Positions 11,533 through 21,546 are shown, counted from the first letter of the stretch. The stretch: DNA of 64,000 nt from Pseudoroseicyclus tamaricis (GCF_012070395.1 NZ_JAAFYS010000001.1:1280001-1344000); one strand, 5' to 3'. Numbers and translations are program-made. The notes: generated by a model not told the origin, from the letters alone.

Positions 11533-14500
11533 CTACGCGACGCAGGCGATCCGCAAGACTGATGGTGGCGCGACAGTGCCCGAGAACATGAACGCGCTGG
11601 CCGCCTCCACCGACATGGTGGAGGCGCTGGACCGGCTGCAGGCGATGGCGCCTGCGATCGAGAGCGTCAGCCTCGTCGTCGCCTGGGTCGGCGACGACCT
11701 GCGCGCGGGGTCCTGCAAGGTGCGGCCGGGCGTCGAGGTCTCGGTTAAGTCGACCTCACCCGCCAGCTGGTCGGTCAATGGTGTCAGCCGCGGCGATGCA
11801 TTCCTCGTCAGCCGCGACGACCAGGACCGCCCGGTCTATGGCGGCACGCCCTCCGACTTCGCCGTGGTACGGGCGATCCAGGAGATGAAGGCGCGCGGGC
11901 TGCGCGTCACCTTCTACCCGTTCATCCTGATGGACGTGCCGCCCGGCAACACGCTGCCGAACCAGTATTCCGACAACGCCGCAGAGACCGGCCAGCCCGC
12001 GTTCCCCTGGCGCGGCCGGATTACCTGTTCGCCTGCAGCGGGGTTCGCCGGAACCGTGGACAAGACCGCCACGGCCGCCGCGCAGGTGGCGGCGCTGTTC
12101 GGGGCGGCGACACCTGCGAACTTCAGTGTCTCGGGCGAGAGCGTCAGCTGGATCGGCACGCCCGGCGACTGGGGCCTGCGGCGCATAGTGCTGCACTACG
12201 CCCATCTCTGCGCGGCAGCAGGCGGGGTCGATGCGTTCCTGATCGGCACCGAAATGCCCGTCCTGACGACCATCCGCTCGGGCGCGTCCACCTATCCGGC
12301 GGTGCAGGCCTATCGGGATCTTCTCGCGGATGTGCGCTCTATCCTCGGGGCCGGGACCAGGATCGGCTATGCCGCAGACTGGTCGGAGTATTTCGGGCAC
12401 CAGCCGGGCGACGGCTCGGACGACGTGTTCTTCCACCTCGATCCGCTCTGGGCCGATCCGGAGATCGATTTCGTCGGGATCGACAACTACATGCAGCTCT
12501 CCGACTGGCGCGACGGGTTCGAGCATGCGGACGCGGCCGAGGGCTGGCGCGCGATCTACGACCGCGCCTATCTGCAAACCAACATCGCGGGCGGCGAAGG
12601 CTTCAACTGGTTCTATGCCAGCGCGGCCGATCGGAGCGCGCAGGTGCGGACCTCGATCACGGATGGCGCGGCGGCCAAGCCGTGGGTCTTTCGCTACAAG
12701 GATTTGCGCGCCTAGTGGTCGAACGCGCACTACAACCGCCCGGGCGGGGTGGAGAGCGGCACGCCGACGGCGTGGGCGCCGCAATCCAAGCCGATCTGGT
12801 TCACCGAGCTCGGCTGTCCCGCCATCGACCGCGGCACCAACCAGCCGAACGTCTTCTTCGACCCGAAGTCGTCCGAGAGCTTCACGCCGCATTTCTCGCG
12901 GGGCTGGCGGGACGACGCTATTCAGCGCGCCTATGTCGAAGCGACCTACCTCTTCTGGGGCGAGGCCGCGAACAACCCGGTGTCCTCGGTCTACGGCGGC
13001 CGCATGGTGCATGTGCCCGAATGAGCCGCCTGGACCTGGGACGCGCGGCCGTACCCATTCTTTCCGGCGCTGACCGCCGTCTGGACCGATGGCCCCAACT
13101 GGCGGCTCGGCCACTGGCTGACCGGATGGCTCGGGTCAGTGTCTCTAGCCGCGCTCGTCCGGCACCTCTGTCTGCGCGCCGGGCTGCCGGAGGATCGGAT
13201 CGACGTCACCGGCCTCTGGGGCGCGGTCGAGGGCTATGCCATCACGGCGCTGGAAAGCCCGCGCACCTCGATCACCACGCTGGCGCGGCATTTCGGGTGC
13301 GACGCCGTCGAGACCGACGGCGTGATCCGTTTCGTCATGCTTGCGCGAGCGGCGGTGGCGAGCATCGCGCCTGACGATCTGGTGGCCCCTCGCGAGGGCG
13401 ACGTGCTGGAACTTACGCTGGGCCAGGAGACGGAACTGCCGCAGCCGCTGAAGTGGCAAGTCGCCCGAGCGGACGAGGACTACGACGCCGCCCTCGTCGA
13501 GGACCGACGCATCACGGTGGACACGACGCGGATCGCGTCCGAGAGCTTTCCGATGGCGGTGCCGCCAGAGGAAGCCGAGCGGCGCTGCCGCCGTGCCCTG
13601 ATGGAGGCGTAGGTGGGTCGCGAGGCGGCGGCATTCCGTCTGCCGCCCTCGCGGCTCGCGCTCGATCCGGCCGACGCGATCCGGCTGGAGCAAGATGGGC
13701 GGCTGGTCGATCTGCGGCTCGTCTCCATCGCCGACGCGGAGGCGCGCGGCATGGAGGCGGTGCGCCAGGACCGAGCGACTTCCGATCTGCCGCCCGGCGA
13801 TCCCCGCGCCGCCTCGCTGACACTCGCCGTTGTCTTCGGCGCGCCGGAAGCGGTGCTGATGGACCTGCCGCAACTGACCGAGGACCAGCCCGCGCATCGG
13901 CCGCTGGCCGCCGCGCACGCGGTTCCTTGGCCGGGCGAGATGGCGGTGTTCCGCAGTCCCTCGACCGATGGCTTCGAGCTGCTGACCACGTTCGGCAGTC
14001 GCGCCCGGCTCGGAGTTCTGGTCTCGGACTTCTACGCGGGCCCCACGTCGCGCTCTCGGCAATGCGCTGGTGGTCGATCTGCTGACCGGCACGCTGGAGA
14101 GCGTCGAGGACCTGACCCTATTCGGCGGAGCGAACGCCCTGGCCATCGAGAGCGCGCCCGGCGTCTGGGAGATCGTCCAGGCGGGCGCGGCTGAGCTGCT
14201 GGCGCCCGGCCGCTATAGACTGACGCGGCTTCTGCGCGGCCAACGCGGCACGGAAGGCGCGATGGGTAACCCTGGGCCGGTTGGCGCCCGCGTCGTGGTG
14301 CTCGACGACAGCCTCGCCACGCTGCCAATCGCCGAGGCCGATCTCGGCATCCCCTGGAACTGGCGCATCGGCCCGGCGAGCTGTTCGGTCAGCGACGAGA
14401 CCTATGTCGCGCAGCCGTGCCGCACGCCGCGTACGCCCGGCGATCTGACGATCCGCTGGACGCGTCGGTCCCGCGCGCTCGCGGCCGACAGCTGGAGGCG

Positions 14501-14736
14501 GGCTTGAGGTGCCGCTGGCCGAGGAACTGGAAGCCTACGAGGTCGAGATCCTCGACGGCGCCACCGTGAAGCGGGTGCTGAGCACCGCCACCACCAGCGC
14601 GGTCTACACCGCCGCGCAACAGACCGCCGACTGGGGCGCACCGCTCGGTCCCGGCGACACGCTCGACATCCGCATCTTCCAGCTCTCCGCCCTCGTCGGG
14701 CGGGGCACGCCCAAGACCGTCACGCTACTATTCTGA
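11519..14736 (+). pseudogene. GTA/phage baseplate 'megatron' (gp15-like) tail protein, decayed fragment
   Basis: Joined across lesions this reads as the C-terminal two thirds of a GTA-type multidomain tail hub. It begins mid-protein at 'GEFTYATQAIRK' and continues through 'AVSLVVAWVGDDLR'-like sequence into a TIM-barrel-like region ('VTFYPFILMD', 'GTEMPVLTTIR', 'FVGIDNYMQLSDWRDG', 'IWFTELGCPAIDRG') and a phage-tail_3-like part ('WAWDARPYP'-type motif). Lesions: TAG at 12713, TGA at 13022 and TAG at 13610, all in frame; a frameshift near 14045-14065; and two single-G losses near 14502-14515. The 5' part is absent: the helicase fragment abuts directly. Family: RcGTA rcc01698-like (GTA_TIM). It cannot make a full product and is a relic of a prophage or second GTA-like cluster. 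Confidence 0.85.
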
Positions 14737-14746
14737 AGGCCATCCC

Positions 14747-16657
14747 ATGTCCGACGCCACGACTCATCTGCTGCTGCCCTACATCCTGGCGGCGCAGGCC
14801 CAGAAGCATGTCACCCACAACGAGGCGCTGCGGATCCTCGATGGGCTCATCCAGCTTTCCGTGCTCGACCGCGATCTGACAGCGCCGCCCAGCAGCCCCA
14901 CCGATGGCGATCGCTACATCGTCGGCTCGGGCGCGACGGGCGATTGGGCCGGCTGGGATCTGAACGTCGCGCTCTGGACGGACGGCGCCTGGCTGCGTCT
15001 GCCGCCCCGGACCGGCTGGCGGGCGTGGGTCGAGGACGAGGAACTGCTGCACGTCTGGACCGGCACTGCCTGTGAGGTCGTAGGCGAGCCGAGCGACATC
15101 TCGGATGCCGTCTTCAGCCTGATCAACGAGGCCGACGCCACAAAGAAGGCGGTCTTCTCGCTCTCCGGTATCAGCGCCGGCACGACCCGCAGTTACACGC
15201 TGCCGAACACCTCGTAGGAAATGGCGATCCTGGCGGGAACCCAGACCTTCACCGGCAACAAAACCTTCTCGGGCACGCTCACGGCCTCCGGCACCGTGAC
15301 GGTCTCGGGCGCGTCCGCAACCATCGGCACGGCGACCTACGGCATGGGCATAGGGGCGACGACCACCGGCCTCACCAAGACCGTGAACCTTGGCACCGGC
15401 GGTGCGTCGGGGTCGAACACGGTCGTCAACATCGGCCCGGCAACTCCGGCGCGAACGGCACGACGGTGGTCAACACGCCGACCGTCACCTTCGCCAATGC
15501 CGTCACGCAGGTCGGCATGCCACAGGCGAACCTCACCTCGCAGCTTCTGGGCCTCGGCGGCGGGACGGCCGACAGCTACAACCGGCTCTCGGTCGACACG
15601 CCCGCGGTGCTCCTGAACAACGCCGGCGCCGGGATCGAGGCGACGGTGAACAAGGCCGCAGCCGGGAACGACGCTGCCTTCGCCTTCAAGACCGGCTTTT
15701 CGGCCCGGGCGCTGATGGGACTTCTCAGCAGCGACGATTTCAGCTTCAAGGTCAGCCCGGACGGTTTGGCCTTCGATGGGGCGATCCGCATCGACTGCAG
15801 CAGCGGCCGGGTCGAGATGCCCGAGCCCGTCGTGCTTCCGGCGATGAGCGCCGTTCCCGCGCCGCCGCCGACCGGCAAGATCGTCCTCTATGCCCGCGAC
15901 CGCGCCGGGGGGGGGGGGCTCGACGTTCAGCGCCCCTCGGGACGGTTCTTCCCGCTGCAGCCGCTTTTCGGGATGAACCGGATCGCGACCTGGGCGCCGT
16001 CCTCGGGCACGACCGTCAACACCAACGGCATGCCGCGCACCGCCGTCGGCACGGTCGCGACGCCGACACTCGCCACCAACAACCTTTCGACCTCAATGCG
16101 CCGCTGGCGCGTTACCCGCGCCGCCACCGCCGACGCGGCGGCCGAGGAACGCTCGGCCGGCTGGGTCTGCTGGCACGGCAATGACGATGGGCTGGGCGGC
16201 TTCACCTATGTGAACCGACTTTCGCTCGTGACCTTGCAGGCGATCGGCATGGGGTTCTTCGGCCTCTACGGATCGACGGCGGCGCTGGCCACGACCCTGA
16301 CGTTGTCGGCCATGGTGAACTGCATCGGCATCGGCTTCCAGCGCGGCACCCACGAACTGGCAGTTGGTGCAGAACGATGCCTCGGGTGCACCGACACTCG
16401 CCGATCTCGGGGCGAGTTTTCCGGTGGCGAGCACGACGAACGTTCTGACCCTCACGCTTCTCGCCGCTCCGAACAGCAGCGAGATCGGCGTCCGGGTGGT
16501 CGAGAAGGTCAGCGGGGCGGTGGTCGAGGCCTTGCTCGACACCGACATTCCCGCAGCTGCGCAACTCCTGAGCCCGCGCAACTACATGAACAACGGCGCC
16601 ACGGCGGCGGCGGTCGCCTACGATTGCTCAGCCGTCTATGTGGAGACGGATTACTAG
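14747..16657 (+). pseudogene. DUF2793 phage tail/fibre protein, decayed
   Basis: It starts MSDATTHLLLPYILAAQAQK followed by 'HVTHNEALRILDGLIQLSVLDRDL', the hallmark of DUF2793 proteins that follow megatron in GTA and phage tail clusters; GAAGG precedes the ATG. The body has low-complexity T/G/S-rich fibre sequence ('GTQTFTGNKTFSGTLTASGTVTVSG'-type). It is broken by an in-frame TAG at 15215, a one-G loss at about 15436 and a probable two-base loss at about 16350; the last part ends '...SAVYVETDY' at 16657. A G10 run sits at 15907-15916 but keeps frame. Same decay state as the megatron fragment 11 bp upstream, so one inactivated tail module. Confidence 0.82.
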
Positions 16658-16972
16658 CCAAGTCGACCGAACCATCGTTGAACAGGCTCTCCAACTCAGA
16701 CCGCCCGGATCATTTCTTGCTTTGTGGTTTGCAGAAAGAATGCCACCTTAGGGTGACGCATCAAAATTTGTGCCATGCCTGCAACCCTCCGTACGTACCA
16801 TCAACGCAAGCTTTTATCTAAGGCTTTTGGCTTGCTGTCTGCTTGCCCCCTTGGGCCTCGCATCGAAGTTGGTATTGCCTTAGAGCTATATGGCGATCAG
16901 ATGATCCCCCCAAAAGATACTTCCCCTTCTTGTCGATCACCCAAAAGAAATTAGGGGGTATAACGAAGCGAG
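16658..16972. other. Non-coding boundary between tail relic and kinase cassette
   Basis: A 315-bp stretch visibly richer in A+T than the tail relic on its left. It marks the junction to the foreign-looking cassette and should hold its promoter, but I see no clear -35/-10 pair. AGGGGG at 16953-16958 is a possible, rather distant ribosome-binding site for the next gene. No gene seen. Confidence 0.5.
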
Positions 16973-19795
16973 ATGCCAGTAGTACTTGATTCTGGAATAC
17001 TTGACGCGCATCCAGTGCGTAACGTGGCGCTCTCACAGATTCAAAGTGCGTGCGCACATCAAGCCGGCATACAAGTCGCGACTTTTCGATCAAACTCCGT
17101 GGAAATCATTCGGGATTACTTAGATCATCTTGGCCTCAGAGTTCCATGTGAAACCACAGACTATACGGAATTTCTTGAGCTTTTCAGTTCCGATATCGAG
17201 AAGTGGAAGGAGTTTTCTGAAAACATCTTCGTGAAAGTCGCGCTGCAAAGCCCATCTTTTCCTCACCTTCTCTTTCGTCTGATGATGAATCACTATGCAG
17301 CAAGAGCACACTATGCGATAGCACTACTTTACCTTTTCTCGGACAAGGACAAGACGCGCACCTGGCGAATTCTGGGTGCAAACTTTCCATTGATGCTGCG
17401 GGCCGCCGCCGACAAGGAGCTCATATATGTGTTTGGACCTACACTTGTAGACCTGGGTAATCGAGAAGCGGAAAGATTGGCGTCCCTTCAGAGTGTTGTT
17501 GTTTACGAAGTTCAGCGACTGGCCGATGCAACATCTCAACTGCGAGGCAAGTATAGTGGACTGCTTTGCACAACTGAAGAGATAATTAGAAATGCTTTTG
17601 CAAGGCCAAAGATATCGCAATCTCAGTTGGAAAGTGAATGCTTGATTGGCTCTTGCGTGCTGAAGAGCGCGAGGATGAACGAGGTCTCAAAGCAATACGA
17701 GTCAGTGCCGCCAACTTTTTATAGCAAGCTTGCAGCCTCATTGTATCTTGTTTGCACCGAAAAGCGGAACGCTTGCTTCGCCTTCCGATCCTTCTCAGGG
17801 GTGAGCGATATTCGCAAGAGAGTTGTAAGCGTCCAGGCGAATACTCTGGAAATTTCGGTATCCGAGCATGGGCCAGGTGCTCTTCCGGTTGAGGATACGG
17901 CACGCGCCAGAGCGCTTTCTGGATTTACAAATTGGTCCGTCTTCATCGCCGAGTCAATTAACATGTTAATAAACTGGCTCCAGTATCACGCAAGCGCAGA
18001 CCCGGACGGTGAGGGTGGGGTTGACTTCGGTCGACGGCTTGCGAGGTACTTGGCCTATCCATTCAATGCAGATGAATGTAATATCTACCGGAGCGCCCCC
18101 AAGCATGGTGCGATTTCTTTGGAGGCCTATGCGCAATATTCTCGAAGCGCAATACCCCCAGGCCGATCTCGACTGATTGCTGAGGAAGTAGTTCGAATCT
18201 CGAAAGGTCCGTTCCCAAAGCGGTCAATCGTTGCGCGCGCCAGCTTTCTTAATGCAGAACAGTATTGCGTACTGTTTGAGCAAGCAAGTGGTGCGGCAAT
18301 CCCGGAAGATCAGGTTTTATGTTTTCCAAATGGACATGAGGATTCAGATTGGGGGAGGTCTGCTTGCGCGATACCTATTCGTTTTTCCGGCTTAAGTTGG
18401 GGTGTCATTGAATTTGTGAGTGTGATGCCTCATGCCTTTCGAGAGACCGTCCGATCGAAAATCGAGGGAGTGATAAGCGTCTTTGCGCCACATGTTTTGC
18501 AACGAGAGATTTTTGGCGGCGTTCGAGAACTGAGCAGAACAATGATGAGCACCCGGACGATTGGTGATAGGAAGGGTGACCTTGCCGCTGTTTTTCAGAA
18601 CCTGCTTTGCGCCAGATCGCTGTCGATCTTCTCTTTCAAGAAGGGCGAAAGGCCCGAACTATTCGTTCAGAGGGGTTGGTCTGATATCGAGAATATTCTG
18701 GACGCCAAAGTCAACGCCGAGCGCACGCTTTCGGCAATAATAGCACAGTTCGCTGATGAAGGTGTCGACTTTCGGTGGCTCAACGATGCTCTCGGACCCG
18801 AGCCACGCCTTTCCGCCCTTCGTGGGCGCAACCCGGAGCGAGTGCTACTTGCAAGGGTTCTTTGGAGAATAGCTGAGGGTTTAGGACATGCCGCGATTGC
18901 ATTAATCGAGTTTCAACATCGACCGGTTCAGGCGGAAAATTGGCAATCCTTGGTAAAGTTCGTGTGTCAAGCTACTGGGAATACCATCGGAGGTATCTAT
19001 AGCAAAGAAACATGGGATATTGAGTTACGCTTACGTTCTGCGCATGAGTTGAAGAAGTCGGCGAAGGGTCTGGCTTCCTCCAACGAAAAGTTGAGCAAAC
19101 TTATCGAGAGGCTTGAACGAGGTCCTGACCAAAGAACCTTGCAAAAAGTTCGCACGGTGATGACCGATTATCGAAGATACTCGGCGAGCGTTGACAGGAT
19201 GACCTATGCATTGGAAAACACCGCGTATGATCCATCGACAATCGAACCGCGTTTCGGCCTTGCGGGGTCCGCAGTTGATAGGTGGGTTGCGACAGGAAGA
19301 TCTTCGATCGATATCAGAGATGTAATAAATCACGCCTTCTACGGGGCTAGCGAAGCTTTCACAGATAGAAACATACTTCTTCCTGAGTTCGTCAGTCTTC
19401 CCAAGTTAGAGGCGTATGTCGAAGAATGGTGTCTGCAAGAGGTTCTATTGTCACTGTCACAGAATGCTCAGAAGTACGCTGCGCCGAATACTGCGATATT
19501 GATTTCAGAAAAGTCTACCAACAACCTCGGCTTAAGGATCTCGAACATCGGTCCGCGGCTCGACGAAGACGAAGAGCATCGAGTCTTCAACGACCAAGCT
19601 CGAGGCAGACGAGTCGTCGCGCTTGGTATCGAGGGCTCCGGCTACGGGTTGCATTATGCGCAAGAGATGGCTCGGAAGTACATGGGTTGTGACCTCGATC
19701 ACTTCCAAACCGAGCTAGATAAGGGCCGCGACGCCGAGCTAACGTGGCATCACTTCACGCTTGTGTTGCCGCGACGACTCGTTAAGAAATTATGA
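16973..19795 (+). CDS. Soluble GAF/HATPase sensor-kinase-like protein of RES-linked cassette
   Basis: A 940-residue protein without signal peptide or convincing membrane segments. Residues 1-400 match nothing I recognise. A GAF-like fold is suggested at ~415-510 ('SACAIPIRFSGLSWGVIEFVSV') and a second at ~530-675 ('ARVLWRIAEGLGHAAIALIEF'). A possible phospho-acceptor helix has H691 in 'SAHELKKSAKGL'. The C-terminus is a GHKL ATPase: N box 'EVLLSLSQNAQKYA' (N831), G1-like 'RISNIGP' (857-861) and G2 'GSGYGL' (888-893). It is followed 18 bp later by a receiver-antitoxin gene and then a RES toxin, so I infer it is the kinase of a cytoplasmic signalling pathway that controls the toxin. The N-terminal region may be the sensor. 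Base composition is lower in G+C than the host genes. Confidence 0.8.
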   Translation: MPVVLDSGILDAHPVRNVALSQIQSACAHQAGIQVATFRSNSVEIIRDYLDHLGLRVPCETTDYTEFLELFSSDIEKWKEFSENIFVKVALQSPSFPHLLFRLMMNHYAARAHYAIALLYLFSDKDKTRTWRILGANFPLMLRAAADKELIYVFGPTLVDLGNREAERLASLQSVVVYEVQRLADATSQLRGKYSGLLCTTEEIIRNAFARPKISQSQLESECLIGSCVLKSARMNEVSKQYESVPPTFYSKLAASLYLVCTEKRNACFAFRSFSGVSDIRKRVVSVQANTLEISVSEHGPGALPVEDTARARALSGFTNWSVFIAESINMLINWLQYHASADPDGEGGVDFGRRLARYLAYPFNADECNIYRSAPKHGAISLEAYAQYSRSAIPPGRSRLIAEEVVRISKGPFPKRSIVARASFLNAEQYCVLFEQASGAAIPEDQVLCFPNGHEDSDWGRSACAIPIRFSGLSWGVIEFVSVMPHAFRETVRSKIEGVISVFAPHVLQREIFGGVRELSRTMMSTRTIGDRKGDLAAVFQNLLCARSLSIFSFKKGERPELFVQRGWSDIENILDAKVNAERTLSAIIAQFADEGVDFRWLNDALGPEPRLSALRGRNPERVLLARVLWRIAEGLGHAAIALIEFQHRPVQAENWQSLVKFVCQATGNTIGGIYSKETWDIELRLRSAHELKKSAKGLASSNEKLSKLIERLERGPDQRTLQKVRTVMTDYRRYSASVDRMTYALENTAYDPSTIEPRFGLAGSAVDRWVATGRSSIDIRDVINHAFYGASEAFTDRNILLPEFVSLPKLEAYVEEWCLQEVLLSLSQNAQKYAAPNTAILISEKSTNNLGLRISNIGPRLDEDEEHRVFNDQARGRRVVALGIEGSGYGLHYAQEMARKYMGCDLDHFQTELDKGRDAELTWHHFTLVLPRRLVKKL

Positions 19796-19813
19796 CAGGA
19801 TTGGAGGCCCGGT

Positions 19814-20610
19814 ATGCTTCAGAGCGTTCATTCGACTGACCAGCAGAAGTTATGTCGGATCCTTGTGTTTGATGACAACGAAACCTTCGATTATCTTAAT
19901 GACTTCACAGCTTACGGCTGCACGTTTGCGAAGTGCGCTAGCTTCGCGGAACTTGACCGCGAGCTGTCGAGGGACGGCGGAAGCTCAGATGAGTATGTGC
20001 TCGGTGTCTTCGATGTTTTCTGCGATATTGCGGAGGACTTCGGTTTCCTTGGCAGGGATGACATCAAGCTTGAACCGGCCCGCTGCGGTCCGCAACTGGT
20101 TGGAGAAGTCTTACCAAGCTTGGGTTTTGATTTCAGACAGAAGCCCTTGATACTGTTCTCTAGCCATGAGGGAGTCGGCGGGACCGCTGAGGTCCGCAAT
20201 GATGAAAATCGGCCTGTTTCAATGCCAGTGATTTCGAGAGAGAAGATTGCAGAGCAGATCGCTCGGAAGATGGCGGAAATTGGCGTGGGATTTGGGGGGC
20301 AGGCGACATTGGCGGTATTGATGGTGATGTTTTTTCACCATCTGAGTACAAAGATATTTATTTAAGCTTGGCGGCCAGACTCCAACTTACTGACGACGAA
20401 GTTCGCCGATTTTTGGGAATTATTAACAAGGATGTTTCTGTAGATCAGGTATTTCGTTCAGTTACTCTCGCAAATGAGAAGATTGATCTACTGGTTGAGG
20501 TTGTAGCTCATATGGATATATTTCTGCGAGAGGATGAATTTAGAGATTTCCTGGAAACAAGATGTCGTTCGCTTCCAGGCGGTTTACCTCTTGAGTACCT
20601 GCTAGGGTGA
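19814..20610 (+). pseudogene. Receiver domain fused to Xre/MbcA/ParS-type antitoxin domain (frameshift at G6)
   Basis: Two frames join into one 265-residue protein if one G is added to the G6 run at about 20294-20299. Residues 1-~160 look like a divergent response-regulator receiver: 'CRILVFDDNETF' (D20, D21), 'YVLGVFDVFC' with candidate phospho-acceptor D67, and 'PLILFSSHEG' (S116/S117). After the junction the other frame reads 'SPSEYKDIYLSLAARLQLTDDEVRRFLGI' (helix-turn-helix-like) and 'KIDLLVEVVAHMDIF', ending 'FLETRCRSLPGGLPLEYLLG', the pattern of the MbcA/ParS/Xre toxin-binding domain (DUF2384: W-L-x-x-P-N-x-x-L-G-G-x-x-P-L-E-L-L). A RES toxin follows. As written the 183-residue product lacks the antitoxin domain, unless a TTG at 20368 starts it separately. 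Mutation, sequencing error or programmed frameshift are all open. The gene lies 18 bp after the kinase. Confidence 0.72.
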
Positions 20611-20675
20611 ACTGCCGATCTGGTTAACCTCAGGGCGGAATTGGAGTCCATTAACGGCGGGGCATTGCTCTAGTC

Positions 20676-21239
20676 ATGATGGACGATTATTGCTGCATTA
20701 TTAGTAATAAGCCTAAAGCAAGATGCGTCGCTTCCGATGTATTTTACACGGACCGAGGCGCTCAGAGTTTTGCTGATCAAATTCCTTCATCGATTCCGAA
20801 AGAAAAGCTGGATGAGTATCTTCGTCGGAGGCGGCGCAGCTACGCGAACAGTGATAGAGATAGAATTATTCGTAATGTGAGCTGGGGGTTCGACAAAGTT
20901 GCCTTGGGGCAGACTGTAGGGGAAGGCCGATTCAATTCGAAACATGAGGCGGCGCTATATACAGCAAGAGATGCTCAGACCGCAATGAAAGAGCGGCTCC
21001 ACTACGTCAAGGAAGGGAGCAAGCCGTTTGACTACGTTGTATTTGCAATTTTTGCGTCAGCTAAGATGGTCGATATTCGGAAGGGTAGTGGCAACAGTTT
21101 ATGCCTGGTGGTTGCCGACAACCATCAAGAATGTCAGCGATTTGCGTCAGATGTACGAGAAAAGTATGCGATGTCGACCGGCATAATTCCCGACTCTGTG
21201 CGAGATCCGGGTGGAGCATGTTGCACGTTTTTTACTTAG
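20676..21239 (+). CDS. RES domain toxin (predicted NAD+-degrading)
   Basis: A 187-residue protein with the RES family signature in order: 'GEGRFNSKHEAALYTARDAQTAMKERL' gives the conserved Arg (R85), Tyr (Y95) and Glu (E106), and the C-terminal 'IIPDSVRDPGGACCTFF' gives the conserved Ser (S174). Characterised RES toxins (for example MbcT of M. tuberculosis and the Pseudomonas RES-Xre pair) consume NAD+ and are neutralised by an Xre/MbcA-type antitoxin. Here the antitoxin-like domain sits at the C-terminus of the receiver protein 65 bp upstream. The gene is intact. The start is MM at 20676; the ribosome-binding site is weak, which may keep toxin levels low. Base composition matches the kinase gene, so the three genes probably moved together. 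Confidence 0.85.
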   Translation: MMDDYCCIISNKPKARCVASDVFYTDRGAQSFADQIPSSIPKEKLDEYLRRRRRSYANSDRDRIIRNVSWGFDKVALGQTVGEGRFNSKHEAALYTARDAQTAMKERLHYVKEGSKPFDYVVFAIFASAKMVDIRKGSGNSLCLVVADNHQECQRFASDVREKYAMSTGIIPDSVRDPGGACCTFFT

Positions 21240-21420
21240 TCGGCGTTGCTCCTGATTGCGTCATCTCCGTTGGTGTTGAGACTTAATTGCGCCAGTTTGA
21301 CGATGTTTGAAACATGGAGAAGGTTGGGCGTCAGGCCCATCACCTCCCCCACCCACCATTTATGTTGATTGGCGCTCGGTGCTGTTCATTCCGTGGTATG
21401 AAACCAGGTATAGGCATGGC

Positions 21421-21546
21421 CTAGGCTCAGGACCCATTGATCAAGACGGCGGTGCGTGATTCAGCCTTCGCCAGAAGGAGGCTGACGATGAGCGAACTTT
21501 ACTGGCTGAGCGACGCGCAGATAGATCGGCTGCGGCCTACTTTCCT
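21421..21546 (+). mobile_element. Partial IS5-family element, 5' end only
   Basis: About 126 bp identical in plan to the start of the neighbouring full-length element but in opposite orientation. It has the terminal repeat CTAGGCTCAGGACCCATT (21421-21438), then the transposase N-terminus (MSELYWLSDAQIDRLRPTF from 21488) and stops abruptly where the next element begins. It cannot encode a transposase. With the next element it forms an inverted arrangement with the same 18-bp terminal sequence at both outer ends. Confidence 0.75.
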
